A DNA stretch of 34,778 bases from Methylocystis sp. (GCA_024506175.1 JAMBEQ010000040.1:1-34778), one strand, 5' to 3'. Shown: positions 18,397 to 26,850, counted from the stretch's first letter. Numbers and translations are program-made. Notes: a model not told the origin generated them from the sequence alone.

Positions 18397-20199
18397 TCAC
18401 CGCTCGTGGACGTAGCTGCCGGGCGCGGGCTCCAGCGGCACGAACCCTTTTTCCGGCGCGCCCATCTGCGGCGGAGAAACACGCTCCTTAGCGCTCATTC
18501 GCTCGAGCCACGACGCCCAGGCGGGCCACCACGAACCTTCGAAAACCTTGGCGCGCTCGCGCCAATGGTCGGCGCTGACATAGCGATCGTTCGGCGCGCG
18601 AACGGCAAGATGGAAGCGGCGCTTCGGATGACCGGGCTCCGAGACGATCCCGGCGTTGTGCCCGCCATTGGTGAGGGCAAAAGTCAGGTCGTTGCCGGTG
18701 AAAAGATGAATCTTATAGACGGAGCGCCACGGCGAGATGTGATCGGATTCTGTGCCCACGACGAACATCGGAACGGAAATGTCCTTGAGCGCGATCACAT
18801 TGTCGTTCACGGCGTAACGCCCAGACGTCAGCCGGTTCTCGAGAAACAGCCCTCGCAGATATTGAGAATGCATTAGATAAGGCATGCGCGTCTGATCGGC
18901 GCTCCAGGCCATTAGATCGGTGGCCTGCTCTCTTTCGCCCAGGAAATATTCCTGTATCGCCCGCGCCCAAAATAGCTCGTTGGAGCGCAACGCCATGAAG
19001 ACGCCCGCCATCTGATGCGCATCGAGATAGCCCTGGTCCCACATCATGTCTTCGAGAAAGGCGACCTGAGCGGCGTCGACAAAAAGCATGAGGTCGCCAG
19101 GCTCGCTGAAATCCGTTTGCGAAGCCAGGAGCGTCACCGAGGCGAGCCGGGCGTCGCCGTCGCGCGCCATGGTCGCCGCCGCGATGGAAAGTAGCGTGCC
19201 GCCGAGGCAATACCCCGTCGCGTGGATCTTGCGCTGTGGCAGGATGGTGTTGACGACCTCGATCGCCTCCATGACGCCGGCGGTGCGATAATCGTCGAAC
19301 TCGACGTCCCGATCTTCAGCTGTCGGATTGCGCCAAGAGATCATGAAGACGGTGAAGCCGCGTTCGACGAGGTAACGCACCAAAGAATGGTGTGGAGCAA
19401 GATCGAGCACGTAATATTTCATAATCCAGGCTGGAACGATGAGGATCGGTTCGGCCATGACGTTGTCTGTCGCGGGCTCGTATTGGATCAGCTCCATGAG
19501 ATGGTTGCGATAGATCACCTCGCCCGCCGTGGCCGCGACATCCTTGCCGACTTCATAGCCGTCGCCGCTATTGCCCGATTGCGTGGCGGCGTCGAGGAAA
19601 TCCTCGATGAAGTGCTCGAAACCACGATGCAGGTTCGCGCCGCTTTCGCGATGCGTGCGCTCGACGACCATAGGATTGAGCCACGGAAAATTGGAAGGCG
19701 AAAAGACATCGAGATATTTCGTGGCAAGAAAAGAGACGCGCGCAGCGTTGTGTGGCCGCATGCCGCGCACCTCGCGCGTCGCCTTTCTCCACCACTGCTG
19801 CTGCGCCAAGAAAGCCTGCTCGAAGAAGAGATAGGGGAAGGTCCCCCAGGCGGGATCGCTGAATCGCCTGTCCGAAGCCTCTGTCGGGAACGGCCGCTCC
19901 GCCTTGTCGCTGACGAGATTGTGCATGCCGAAATGCGCGAGCCGCGCCGCGGAGCCGGAAGCCTCCATCACCAGTTCGAGCTGGCGTCCGGGCGCCTGCG
20001 CGAGATGGGCCGCCCAATCTATCCAAGCGGACATTTGCGCGTGCGGTGAAATGCCCTGCGTGAACCGTGCGGCAGTCGCCTGCGCGACCCGGTCGACAGT
20101 CTCGAAGGACTGGGGCCGCAGCAGCGACATGAGCGGCGGCGCGGCGCGACGCTCCAATGCGCGAGGGTCGACGCTATGCTTATTGACAGGTTGATCCAT
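18397..20199 (-). CDS. phaC: Class I-like poly(3-hydroxyalkanoate) synthase
   Basis: Polymerises hydroxyacyl-CoA into storage PHA at the granule surface. The 600 aa from ATG 20199 have an N-terminal all-helical PhaC region (residues about 70-200, including DPAWGTFPYLFFEQAFLAQQQWW, here abbreviated in meaning, and NFPWLNPMV). The alpha/beta-hydrolase core has the Cys nucleophile in the GYCLGG box (Cys331), Asp486 in TESDHISPW and His514 in NGGHNAGIV, so the triad is complete. GGAAAGGG upstream supports ATG 20199 over a frame opening at 20238. It is last of three leftward genes after a PhaC-like protein and a PRPP synthetase, with no phaA, phaB or phasin nearby. It may be a second, specialised synthase; I cannot tell if it is the main one. 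Confidence 0.92.
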   Translation of the reverse strand: MDQPVNKHSVDPRALERRAAPPLMSLLRPQSFETVDRVAQATAARFTQGISPHAQMSAWIDWAAHLAQAPGRQLELVMEASGSAARLAHFGMHNLVSDKAERPFPTEASDRRFSDPAWGTFPYLFFEQAFLAQQQWWRKATREVRGMRPHNAARVSFLATKYLDVFSPSNFPWLNPMVVERTHRESGANLHRGFEHFIEDFLDAATQSGNSGDGYEVGKDVAATAGEVIYRNHLMELIQYEPATDNVMAEPILIVPAWIMKYYVLDLAPHHSLVRYLVERGFTVFMISWRNPTAEDRDVEFDDYRTAGVMEAIEVVNTILPQRKIHATGYCLGGTLLSIAAATMARDGDARLASVTLLASQTDFSEPGDLMLFVDAAQVAFLEDMMWDQGYLDAHQMAGVFMALRSNELFWARAIQEYFLGEREQATDLMAWSADQTRMPYLMHSQYLRGLFLENRLTSGRYAVNDNVIALKDISVPMFVVGTESDHISPWRSVYKIHLFTGNDLTFALTNGGHNAGIVSEPGHPKRRFHLAVRAPNDRYVSADHWRERAKVFEGSWWPAWASWLERMSAKERVSPPQMGAPEKGFVPLEPAPGSYVHER

Positions 20200-20262
20200 G
20201 GCTGACCCTTTCCAATAAGCTCTAACGTGACGCAACATTGTAGCAGATGCGTGAAGACGCGC

Positions 20263-21255
20263 TCAGGGCCCCTCCTCGAGAAGCCGCGTGATCGACCCGT
20301 TTTCGTGCCGCCGCCTGATCGCTTCAGCCAACAAGCCCGCGATGGGAATGACGGTCAGCCGATCGCCGAGCGAGGCGGCTGTCGGGTCGTTCTCCTGCAA
20401 GGGGACGGAGTCCGTGACAACGACGCCGTCGATCGGCGCGGCGCACAATGTTTGGGCCGCCTTGCTGACGAAAACGCCATGTGTCGCCGCGACAAAAACC
20501 CGCGCGGCGCCATGCGCGCGACATGCGACCGCAGCGCGCGCCGCCGTGCCGCCGCCTGCGATAAGATCATCTAGGATAACGGCCTCACGACCCGCAACGT
20601 CGCCCGCGAAGATGTCTCCGCTCACGCGCCCTTCGCTGCGCGTCTTGTCCATGAAGGCTTTAGCGACCGGACGGCGAAGCATGCGCTCCAAACGTTGACG
20701 GAATAACTCTGCGCGTTTTTCTCCGCCGAGATCGGGCGAGACGACGGCGGCGGGCGCGACGCCTATCACCGACCCGAAATGCCGCGCGAAAAGCGCATGC
20801 GCATCGAGTGGAATGGTCTCGCAGCGGAAGGCGTTTTCGAAAGCGGCGATGTTATGGACATCGACGGTCATGACCGCGTCGGTCCGCATGGCTTCGAAAA
20901 GCTGAGCGACGTATCGCGTCGTGATTGGATCACGCGGCTTGGTGCGGCGGTCTTTGCGCGAGAAACAAAGATAAGGCGTCACGGCAGTCACTCGAGCCGC
21001 GCCGGCGTCCTTCAACGCGCCGATGAGGAACAAAAGCTTCAGCAGCTTATCCGCGCTGCTCGCCCCCGCTTCGCCATGCAGACTGAAAAGCGCGTAGACG
21101 TCATGGCCGCGAACGCTTGCGAGCGGCCGAATCTTGAATTCGCCGTCCTCGAAAGCACGGTCTTCCAGCGATGCCAGCGCAACGCCAAGGTTTTTCGCCA
21201 CCGCCTCGCCGAAGGGAAGGCTGGACCCCAGCGCGAAAAGAGAAAGATTGTCCAT
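20263..21255 (-). CDS. prs: Ribose-phosphate pyrophosphokinase (PRPP synthetase), divergent paralogue
   Basis: Transfers pyrophosphate from ATP to ribose-5-phosphate, giving PRPP and AMP. The 330 aa have both halves of the fold. The first contains the ATP-side VTPYLCFSRKDRR and PRDPITTRYVAQLFEA (about 93-123) and VDVHN (about 131-135). The second has VVSPDLGGEKRAE and the PRPP loop AVILDDLIAGGGTAARA (about 225-241). These differ from the canonical bacterial Prs (PYFGYARQDRK, DDMIDTAGT), so this is probably not the housekeeping enzyme but the divergent type found in accessory clusters. It lies 9 bases after the alpha/beta protein and 63 before phaC on the same strand. Adjacent PRPP and AMP chemistry is provided by the phosphoribosyltransferase and PEP synthase across the divergent promoter. 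Confidence 0.88.
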   Translation of the reverse strand: MDNLSLFALGSSLPFGEAVAKNLGVALASLEDRAFEDGEFKIRPLASVRGHDVYALFSLHGEAGASSADKLLKLLFLIGALKDAGAARVTAVTPYLCFSRKDRRTKPRDPITTRYVAQLFEAMRTDAVMTVDVHNIAAFENAFRCETIPLDAHALFARHFGSVIGVAPAAVVSPDLGGEKRAELFRQRLERMLRRPVAKAFMDKTRSEGRVSGDIFAGDVAGREAVILDDLIAGGGTAARAAVACRAHGAARVFVAATHGVFVSKAAQTLCAAPIDGVVVTDSVPLQENDPTAASLGDRLTVIPIAGLLAEAIRRRHENGSITRLLEEGP

Positions 21256-21264
21256 GGCGCCGTC

Positions 21265-22329
21265 TCACTCCTTCGTGAGCCAACATGCAATGCGCCGCCA
21301 CTCATTTGCGATCGTCTTACGCCCCATGAAGAGCGCCAAATGGCCGCAAGGCGCGAGCGCCGTCTCCACAACGCCGGCGACCAGGGCCGCCCCAGCCAGC
21401 GCCTGTCCCGGCGGGGCGATCATGTCGTGTTCGCCGGCGAGCAGGAAAAGTGGCTTGTCGAGCGCGCAAATATCGACCGTTTTTCCCAAAGCCGGAAAGG
21501 CGCCTCTCGCAAGCAGATTTTCGCGGAACAAGCGGTCGAAGACCTCCCGATAATAGGCCCCCGGGAGATCGACCACGCGCCGGTCCCATCGCTGGAAGGC
21601 CGCCACGGCCGCTTGCGCGGGCGGGGAGGAGAAAGGCGGCTCCAGCTGCAGCGAGTCGACAAGCCGCCGCATCTCGCAGTCTTCTCTGGGCCAAAGCGGC
21701 GCCATGAGCTTGCCACTCACAATGCCGCCACCGTCCGCGATAAGGCGATCGATCACGTGGTCCGGCGTCTGCTCGACGGGCTTGGAGAGAACCGAACAAG
21801 CAGCCTCGAGATCGATTGGCGCGCCGGCCAGGGCGATGCGACGGACTTTCTTTGGAAAGCGCGCAGCGTAAACGAGGGAGAACCAGCCCCCTTGGCACGG
21901 GCCGATCAGATCGACCGGCGCCCCGAGGTCGTCCACCGCCACATTGAGCACGGCAAGTTGGGCTTCGATGCCGATATGCCGCGTCGCCGTAGTCGCCGAT
22001 TTCCATTCGGCAAGATAGAGCCGCTTGCAGCCGTGCTGCAGCAAAGCCTCGACGATGCTGTGGCCAGGCGCAAGATCGGCGATCTGCGCGTCGTGCAGCG
22101 CATAAGGCGCGACGATGAGGACGGGGATGCCGGCATCGCCGGTCGAAAAATCCCATAGACGCAGCCCATCGCTTTCGAGCGCGAGCCGATTTGGCGTGCA
22201 CCATTTCGGCGGAGGGCGTTTAGCCGGCGCTGGAGGCGGCGCCGCTTCCAGCGCACGCCGCCACATCTCCATGGTCAGGAGCGGCCAAGCAAAAGGGTTT
22301 TGCATCCAAATGTCCCAGGCCATGGCCAT
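21265..22329 (-). CDS. PhaC-like alpha/beta-fold protein with Cys nucleophile
   Basis: 354-aa soluble alpha/beta-hydrolase-fold protein. The nucleophile elbow is IGPCQGGW, i.e. G-x-Cys145-x-G as in PHA synthases rather than the Ser of esterases. A likely Asp302 (GEHDMIAPP) and His330 (CGHLALFMGR) complete a triad. ILIVAPYALHDAQIADLAPGHSIVEALL parallels the PhaC stretch before the elbow (only its parts are cited for comparison: APY, DLAPGHS). The long N-terminal helical region of true PhaC is much shorter here. It could be a small PHA synthase-related enzyme, a subunit partner or a thioesterase/depolymerase; sequence alone does not decide. It is first in an operon with prs and phaC. Start at 22329, or the ATG two codons later; neither has a strong ribosome-binding site. 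Confidence 0.78.
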   Translation of the reverse strand: MAMAWDIWMQNPFAWPLLTMEMWRRALEAAPPPAPAKRPPPKWCTPNRLALESDGLRLWDFSTGDAGIPVLIVAPYALHDAQIADLAPGHSIVEALLQHGCKRLYLAEWKSATTATRHIGIEAQLAVLNVAVDDLGAPVDLIGPCQGGWFSLVYAARFPKKVRRIALAGAPIDLEAACSVLSKPVEQTPDHVIDRLIADGGGIVSGKLMAPLWPREDCEMRRLVDSLQLEPPFSSPPAQAAVAAFQRWDRRVVDLPGAYYREVFDRLFRENLLARGAFPALGKTVDICALDKPLFLLAGEHDMIAPPGQALAGAALVAGVVETALAPCGHLALFMGRKTIANEWRRIACWLTKE

Positions 22330-22384
22330 TTTCCATCATTCTCGACGGCGGGCTATCATATGTGTTCGATAGGCAGGAATGCGA
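22330..22384. promoter_or_regulatory. Short divergent intergenic region with back-to-back promoters
   Basis: Only about 50 bases separate the start codons of two divergent transcription units (PhaC-like/prs/phaC to the left; kinase/PRTase to the right), so any two promoters must overlap or lie inside the coding starts. AGGA at 22375-22378 serves as ribosome-binding site for ATG 22385. I could not find a convincing -35/-10 pair or an FNR/FixK-type box. The region is inferred from gene layout only. Confidence 0.45.
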
Positions 22385-23413
22385 ATGGTCGAAAAGCTCG
22401 AACCCGGCCTTTGTGACGACGCGGCGTCTACGCGCGAGAAGCTGCGCTTTTTGAGCGCGCCGTCCTCTTATGCCCACCGGCCCACCGCCGTCGAGATTAT
22501 CGAGACGCATATGTCCTACGTCTTTCTTGCGGGCGAACGCGCCTACAAGATGAAGAAGCCCGTGCGCTACCCTTTCCTGGACTTCTCGACCATCAAAGCG
22601 CGCGAGCGCAACTGCCGTGAGGAACTGCGCCTCAACCGGCGCCTGTCGAGGGATGTTTATCTCGGGGTGCGGCCCCTCACGGCGGCGCACGGCGGCCTCT
22701 CGCTTGCCGGCGACGGCGAGATCGTCGACTGGCTGGTGGAGATGCGCCGACTGCCGCGCGACCTTATGCTCGACGAGTTGCTTCGCGCGAGCGGCCCGGA
22801 CACTGCGCAGATCGAGGCCATTTGTGGAACCCTTGCGCAATTCTACCAGCGCGCCGAGCGCTCGTCGATCGAGCCCGCGCGATACGTCGGGCGCTTTATC
22901 AGGGAACAGCAAGTCAATCGCGCTATGTTGACGCATCCTGGGATCGACCATGCGTCACAAGTTCTCGACCTCCTCGACAGGCGTATCGCCGCGTCGCGAG
23001 GGCGCCTCGAAGCGCGCGTGACGGGCGGATGCGTCGTCGACGGCCATGGCGATCTGCGCCCTGAGCATATCTGCCTCACAGAACCTGTCACCCTCTTCGA
23101 CTGTCTGGAATTCAACGCCGATCTGCGTCAGGTCGACCCTTTCGACGAAGCGGCCTTTCTGGGCGTCGAATGCGCGCAGCTCGGGGCTCCGCATCTGTTT
23201 CGCCTTTTCGTCGAAGGGCTGGCACTGCGCCTTGGGAGCGGGTCTCCGCCGTGGGAGTTGGTCTGGCTCTACGCTGCGTGGCGCGCCGCGTTGCGCGCGC
23301 GTCTTTCGATCGCGCATCTGCTCGAACCTGCGCCGCGCGAACCGAAGAAATGGGAGCCGCTGGCGAACCGCTATCTGAAACTCGCCGCCGCCGCCCTGGA
23401 TGGCGCATTATAG
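22385..23413 (+). CDS. COG2187-type aminoglycoside-phosphotransferase-fold kinase, P-loop domain absent
   Basis: 342-aa cytoplasmic protein like the N-terminal half of the widespread bifunctional aminoglycoside phosphotransferase/ATP-binding proteins. Seen are YVFLAGERAYKMKKPVRYPF (nucleotide-lobe Lys region), the Brenner-type catalytic motif VDGHGDLRPEHICL (Asp and downstream acidic residues), then LFDCLEFNADLRQVDPFDEAAF as the metal-binding counterpart. Full members have a C-terminal COG0645 P-loop kinase; here the protein ends before any GxxGxGKS, so it is a single-domain version. The substrate is unknown, and drug resistance should not be assumed. ATG 22385 is preferred over ATG 22379 because AGGA is properly spaced only for the former. 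It is followed 15 bases later by the phosphoribosyltransferase. Confidence 0.75.
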   Translation: MVEKLEPGLCDDAASTREKLRFLSAPSSYAHRPTAVEIIETHMSYVFLAGERAYKMKKPVRYPFLDFSTIKARERNCREELRLNRRLSRDVYLGVRPLTAAHGGLSLAGDGEIVDWLVEMRRLPRDLMLDELLRASGPDTAQIEAICGTLAQFYQRAERSSIEPARYVGRFIREQQVNRAMLTHPGIDHASQVLDLLDRRIAASRGRLEARVTGGCVVDGHGDLRPEHICLTEPVTLFDCLEFNADLRQVDPFDEAAFLGVECAQLGAPHLFRLFVEGLALRLGSGSPPWELVWLYAAWRAALRARLSIAHLLEPAPREPKKWEPLANRYLKLAAAALDGAL

Positions 23414-23428
23414 TGGAGGGAGGAGGAC

Positions 23429-24085
23429 TTGCCGTTCCAAGATCGTGAGGAAGCTGGCCGGCGCCTCGCCGAGGCCCTTCAATCTCTGAAAGGCGAGGAC
23501 GTGGTCGTCTTCGCGTTGCCGCGCGGGGGCGTCCCTGTCGCCGCGCAAGTCGCCGTAGCCCTTGGCGCGCCGCTCGACCTCGTGCTGGTGCGCAAAATCG
23601 GCGCGCCCTTTCAGCCCGAGCTTGCAATGGGCGCCGTCGCGGACGGCGGCGACATGGTCGTTGCGCGCAACGAGGACGTGATCGCCCTCTCCGGCGTGAC
23701 GGAAACGCAGTTCGAGCGAGCGCTTTCGCGTGAAATCGAGGAGATCGAAAGGCGTCGGCGTCTTTACCTCGGTGATCGACCGCGCGCCGAAGCGAAAGGG
23801 CGCGTGGCGATGGTCGTGGACGACGGCGTCGCCACCGGCGCCACCACGCGCGCTGCGCTGCGGGCCATCCGCGCGCGCGGGCCGAAAAGGCTCATCCTCG
23901 CCGTGCCCGTGGCTCCGACCGAGACCCTCGACGAGCTGCGCGGAGAGGCCGATGAAATCATCTGCCTCGAATCCCACGACTACTTTTTGGGGGTCGGTTG
24001 TTACTACGCCGACTTCCGCCAGACAGAGGACCATGAAGTCATCGCGCTTCTCGATCGCTACGGGCCCCAGCCGGCCCGCGGCTGA
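23429..24085 (+). CDS. Stand-alone phosphoribosyltransferase (COG1926 type)
   Basis: 218-aa type I PRTase-fold protein. The PRPP-binding loop VVDDGVATGATT (residues about 129-140) is clear, and the N-terminal ALPRGGVPVAAQVA and LVRKIGAPFQPELAMGAV are hallmarks of the COG1926 family. These are often fused or adjacent to alpha/beta hydrolases (dienelactone-hydrolase type) and stress genes; here the gene stands alone but near two alpha/beta proteins. The accepted base or substrate is unknown. Start TTG 23429 follows a long GGAGGGAGGAGG. It lies 15 bases after the kinase gene, so the two form an operon. A hairpin directly after the stop separates it from ppsA. Confidence 0.85.
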   Translation: MPFQDREEAGRRLAEALQSLKGEDVVVFALPRGGVPVAAQVAVALGAPLDLVLVRKIGAPFQPELAMGAVADGGDMVVARNEDVIALSGVTETQFERALSREIEEIERRRRLYLGDRPRAEAKGRVAMVVDDGVATGATTRAALRAIRARGPKRLILAVPVAPTETLDELRGEADEIICLESHDYFLGVGCYYADFRQTEDHEVIALLDRYGPQPARG

Positions 24086-24087
24086 AT

Positions 24088-24117
24088 GCCTCCGAGGCGA
24101 GCGCCGGAGGCTCGTTT
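24088..24117 (+). terminator. Hairpin after the phosphoribosyltransferase gene
   Basis: GCCTCCG (24088-24094) and CGGAGGC (24105-24111) pair perfectly around a ten-base loop, followed by TCGTTT. It begins two bases after the stop codon and probably limits readthrough into ppsA. Confidence 0.6.
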
Positions 24118-24195
24118 AGGCTTCTGTCGTAATATCGACGCGCAATCGGTCTGACATAGCGCCTAGAAGACAGCCGACCTCAATGGAAGGGCAAC

Positions 24196-26640
24196 ATGCA
24201 GAGTTCTGACGCGAGCACGCAAAAAAATCGCCAAGAGGGCCGCTACGTCCGCTTCTTTTCGCAGATCGGCATAGGCGATGTGCCGCTCGTTGGCGGCAAG
24301 AACGCCTCGCTTGGCGAGATGTATCGCGAACTGACGGCGAAGGGGCTTTCTATCCCCAATGGTTTTGCGGTGACCGCCGAAGCCTATCGTCACACGCTCG
24401 ACGCCGCCGACGCATGGCCAGCCTTGAAGGAATCGCTGCAAGGCCTGAACCCAGAGGACGTCGATGATCTGGCGCGCCGCGCCGCTCGCGCGCGGGAGAT
24501 CGTCTATAGCGCGGGCCTGCCGGCGGATGTAGAGGCGGACATAAGAGCCGCGCTGGCGCGCCTCAGGCAGGAATACGGCGCGGAGTTGACCGTCGCCGTC
24601 CGCTCCTCAGCCACTGCGGAAGATTTGCCGAGCGCGAGTTTCGCCGGCCAGCACGACACTTATCTCAACATCCGCGGCGACGTGGCCACGCTCGACGCGG
24701 TTCGTCACTGCTTTGCGAGCCTCTTCACCGACCGCGCCATCCGCTATCGGATCGACAATGGCTTCGATCATTTCAAGGTCTTCAATTCCGTCGCCGTCAT
24801 GAAGATGGTGCGCTCCGATCTTGCGGCCTCCGGCGTGATTTTCACCATCGACACCGAGACCGGCTTCAGGGATGTTGTCTTCGTGACCGGCGCTTATGGG
24901 CTCGGCGAGAATGTCGTGCAGGGCGCGGTCGACCCTGATGAATTCTACGTCTTCAAGCCGACGTATGCGCTCGGCAAGCGCGCCGTCCTGAAACGCGCTC
25001 TGGGGCCGAAGAAGATCAAGATGATCTTTTCCAGCGGCGGCCGTGCGACCACGCGCAATATTCCGACCGACCGCAAGGAGCGGGAGAAATACTGCCTTGC
25101 CGACGACGAGGTTTTGACCCTCGCCAGCCAGGCGATCGCGATCGAGGAACATTATAGCGCCAAGGCCGGCCAGCATCGCCCGATGGATATCGAGTGGGCG
25201 AAGGACGGCGTCGACGGCAAGCTTTACATCGTGCAAGCCCGGCCGGAGACGGTCGCGTCGCGGCGCAACCGCAACATCGTCGAGGAATATAAGGTCAAGA
25301 AGCACGGGCCCGTGAAGGTCGAGGGCCGCTCGGTTGGAACCAAGATCGCCTTCGGCAGGGCGCGCGTCATCGAACATGTGACCGAGCTTTCGAGCTTCGT
25401 CCCCGGCGAGATCCTTGTCGCCGACACGACGTCGCCCGACTGGGGCACTGTGATGAAATCGGCGGCCGCCATCGTGACCAACCGCGGCGGACGGACCTGC
25501 CACGCCGCCATCGTCGCGCGCGAGCTGGGCATTCCAGCGATCGTCGGCACGGATCAGGCGACCCATGTCATCCGCACAGGCGACCTCATCGCAGTGAGCT
25601 GCGCCGAAGGCGATGTCGGCAAGGTCTACGACGGCGAGATCGACTTCGATATCGTGAAAACCGACCTCACCGATCTGCCAAAGACCGCGACGCATCTCAT
25701 GATGAACGTCGGCAACCCGGACGTCGCCTTTGGCATTTCCGCGCTGCCGAACGACGGCGTGGGGCTCGCCCGCATGGAGTTCATCATTGCCGAATCGATC
25801 AAGGCGCATCCCATGGCGCTTGTTCACCCCGAACGCCTCGGCGCGAAGGAGCGCGAGGAGATCGAGCGGCTTACCGCGCAATATAAGAATCCAGGCGCCT
25901 TTTTCGTCGAGCGTCTGTCGGAGGGCGTCGGGACAATCGCGGCGGCTTTTTACCCAAAGCCCGTGATCGTGCGCATGTCCGACTTCAAGAGCAATGAATA
26001 TGCCTCGCTCCTCGGCGGGCGGGTTTTCGAGGGCAATGAAGAGAATCCCATGATCGGATTCCGCGGCGCCTCACGTTACGCCCATCCCAATTATCGCGAG
26101 GGCTTCGCGCTCGAATGCGCGGCGATGAAGCGCGTGCGCGAGGATATGGGCCTTACGAACGTCAAACTGATGATTCCCTTCTGCCGCCGCATAGACGAGG
26201 CCAAAAAGGTGCTGACGCTCATGAGCGAATTGGGGCTCGAACGCGGCAAGAACGGCCTCGAGATCTATGTGATGTGTGAGATCCCGAACAATGTCGTTTT
26301 GATCGACGAGTTTTCCAAATACTTCGACGGCTTCTCGATCGGCTCCAATGATCTCACCCAGCTTACGCTGGGGGTTGATCGCGACTCGGAAGTCGTTGCG
26401 TTCGATTTCGACGAACGCGATGAGGGTGTGAAGACGATGATCCGCATGGCGGTCGAGGGCGCACAACGCAACGGTCGGCACAGCGGAATCTGCGGCCAGG
26501 CCCCCTCCGACTATCCCGAAATAGCGGAGTTCCTCGTGCGCCTCGGAATCGATTCGATCAGCCTGAACCCAGACACGATCCTGCGCACGACGATGCGAAT
26601 CGTCGAGCTTGAAAAAACTTTGGGGCGCGCCCGAAAATAG
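24196..26640 (+). CDS. ppsA: Phosphoenolpyruvate synthase
   Basis: Makes PEP, AMP and phosphate from pyruvate, ATP and water (gluconeogenic direction). 814 aa in the standard order: an N-terminal ATP-grasp domain (LVGGKNASLGEMYREL, AVRSSATAEDLPSASFAGQ), a swivelling phosphohistidine domain with GGRTCHAAIVARELG (His436 accepts phosphate), and a C-terminal PEP/pyruvate TIM barrel with MEFIIAESIKAHP, FRGASRY, SIGSNDLTQLTLGVDRDS and SGICGQAPSDYPE (Cys766). All key residues are present. ATG 24196 is preceded by GGAAGGG. The usual regulator gene (ppsR) is not adjacent. Its AMP product and the PRPP synthetase's AMP link it chemically to its neighbours. A strong terminator follows at 26681. Confidence 0.97.
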   Translation: MQSSDASTQKNRQEGRYVRFFSQIGIGDVPLVGGKNASLGEMYRELTAKGLSIPNGFAVTAEAYRHTLDAADAWPALKESLQGLNPEDVDDLARRAARAREIVYSAGLPADVEADIRAALARLRQEYGAELTVAVRSSATAEDLPSASFAGQHDTYLNIRGDVATLDAVRHCFASLFTDRAIRYRIDNGFDHFKVFNSVAVMKMVRSDLAASGVIFTIDTETGFRDVVFVTGAYGLGENVVQGAVDPDEFYVFKPTYALGKRAVLKRALGPKKIKMIFSSGGRATTRNIPTDRKEREKYCLADDEVLTLASQAIAIEEHYSAKAGQHRPMDIEWAKDGVDGKLYIVQARPETVASRRNRNIVEEYKVKKHGPVKVEGRSVGTKIAFGRARVIEHVTELSSFVPGEILVADTTSPDWGTVMKSAAAIVTNRGGRTCHAAIVARELGIPAIVGTDQATHVIRTGDLIAVSCAEGDVGKVYDGEIDFDIVKTDLTDLPKTATHLMMNVGNPDVAFGISALPNDGVGLARMEFIIAESIKAHPMALVHPERLGAKEREEIERLTAQYKNPGAFFVERLSEGVGTIAAAFYPKPVIVRMSDFKSNEYASLLGGRVFEGNEENPMIGFRGASRYAHPNYREGFALECAAMKRVREDMGLTNVKLMIPFCRRIDEAKKVLTLMSELGLERGKNGLEIYVMCEIPNNVVLIDEFSKYFDGFSIGSNDLTQLTLGVDRDSEVVAFDFDERDEGVKTMIRMAVEGAQRNGRHSGICGQAPSDYPEIAEFLVRLGIDSISLNPDTILRTTMRIVELEKTLGRARK

Positions 26641-26680
26641 CGAAGACGCGCCCAGCGGCTTGATTGGCTGCTCGTCCAAT

Positions 26681-26723
26681 AAAAAAAACGGCCCGGCGGT
26701 ACATCCGCGCTCGGGCCGTTTTT
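26681..26723. terminator. Strong bidirectional Rho-independent terminator after ppsA
   Basis: A run of eight A, then CGGCCCG (26689-26695), an inner GCGG-TACAT-CCGC hairpin, CGGGCCG (26712-26718) and five T. The flanking A and T runs pair with each other, so the element reads as a stem plus U tract in both directions. It ends ppsA and can also stop the leftward DUF1217 transcript. It is the clearest terminator in the window. Confidence 0.9.
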
Positions 26724-26785
26724 CTCCAACGGACGAAGCCGTCGGCTCGATGGAGAATTAAGGCGCTATCGGGCGAATGCAAGGC

Positions 26786-26822
26786 GAGCCGTGGGCGGAT
26801 TGGCGGCTCAGCGCGTTTTTTA
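26786..26822 (+). terminator. Second hairpin with T run near the DUF1217 3' end
   Basis: GAGCCG (26786-26791) and CGGCTC (26804-26809) form a six-pair stem, extendable through outer GCGCT (26763-26767) and AGCGC (26810-26814), followed by seven T at 26816-26822. It may back up the stronger terminator just upstream. Short stem, so modest confidence. Confidence 0.35.
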
Positions 26823-26850
26823 TCAGTTACATAGCGACCTTGCAGTCTGA

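Noticed and set aside
18225-18482. N-terminal extension of the bactofilin frame
   Set aside because: The extra 86 residues are Arg/Ser-rich and not family-like, and AGAGGAGGGG fits the ATG at 18224.
24607-25881. 424-codon minus-strand open frame inside ppsA
   Set aside because: It mirrors the codon bias of ppsA, has no recognisable domain, and the sense strand is a complete PEP synthase.
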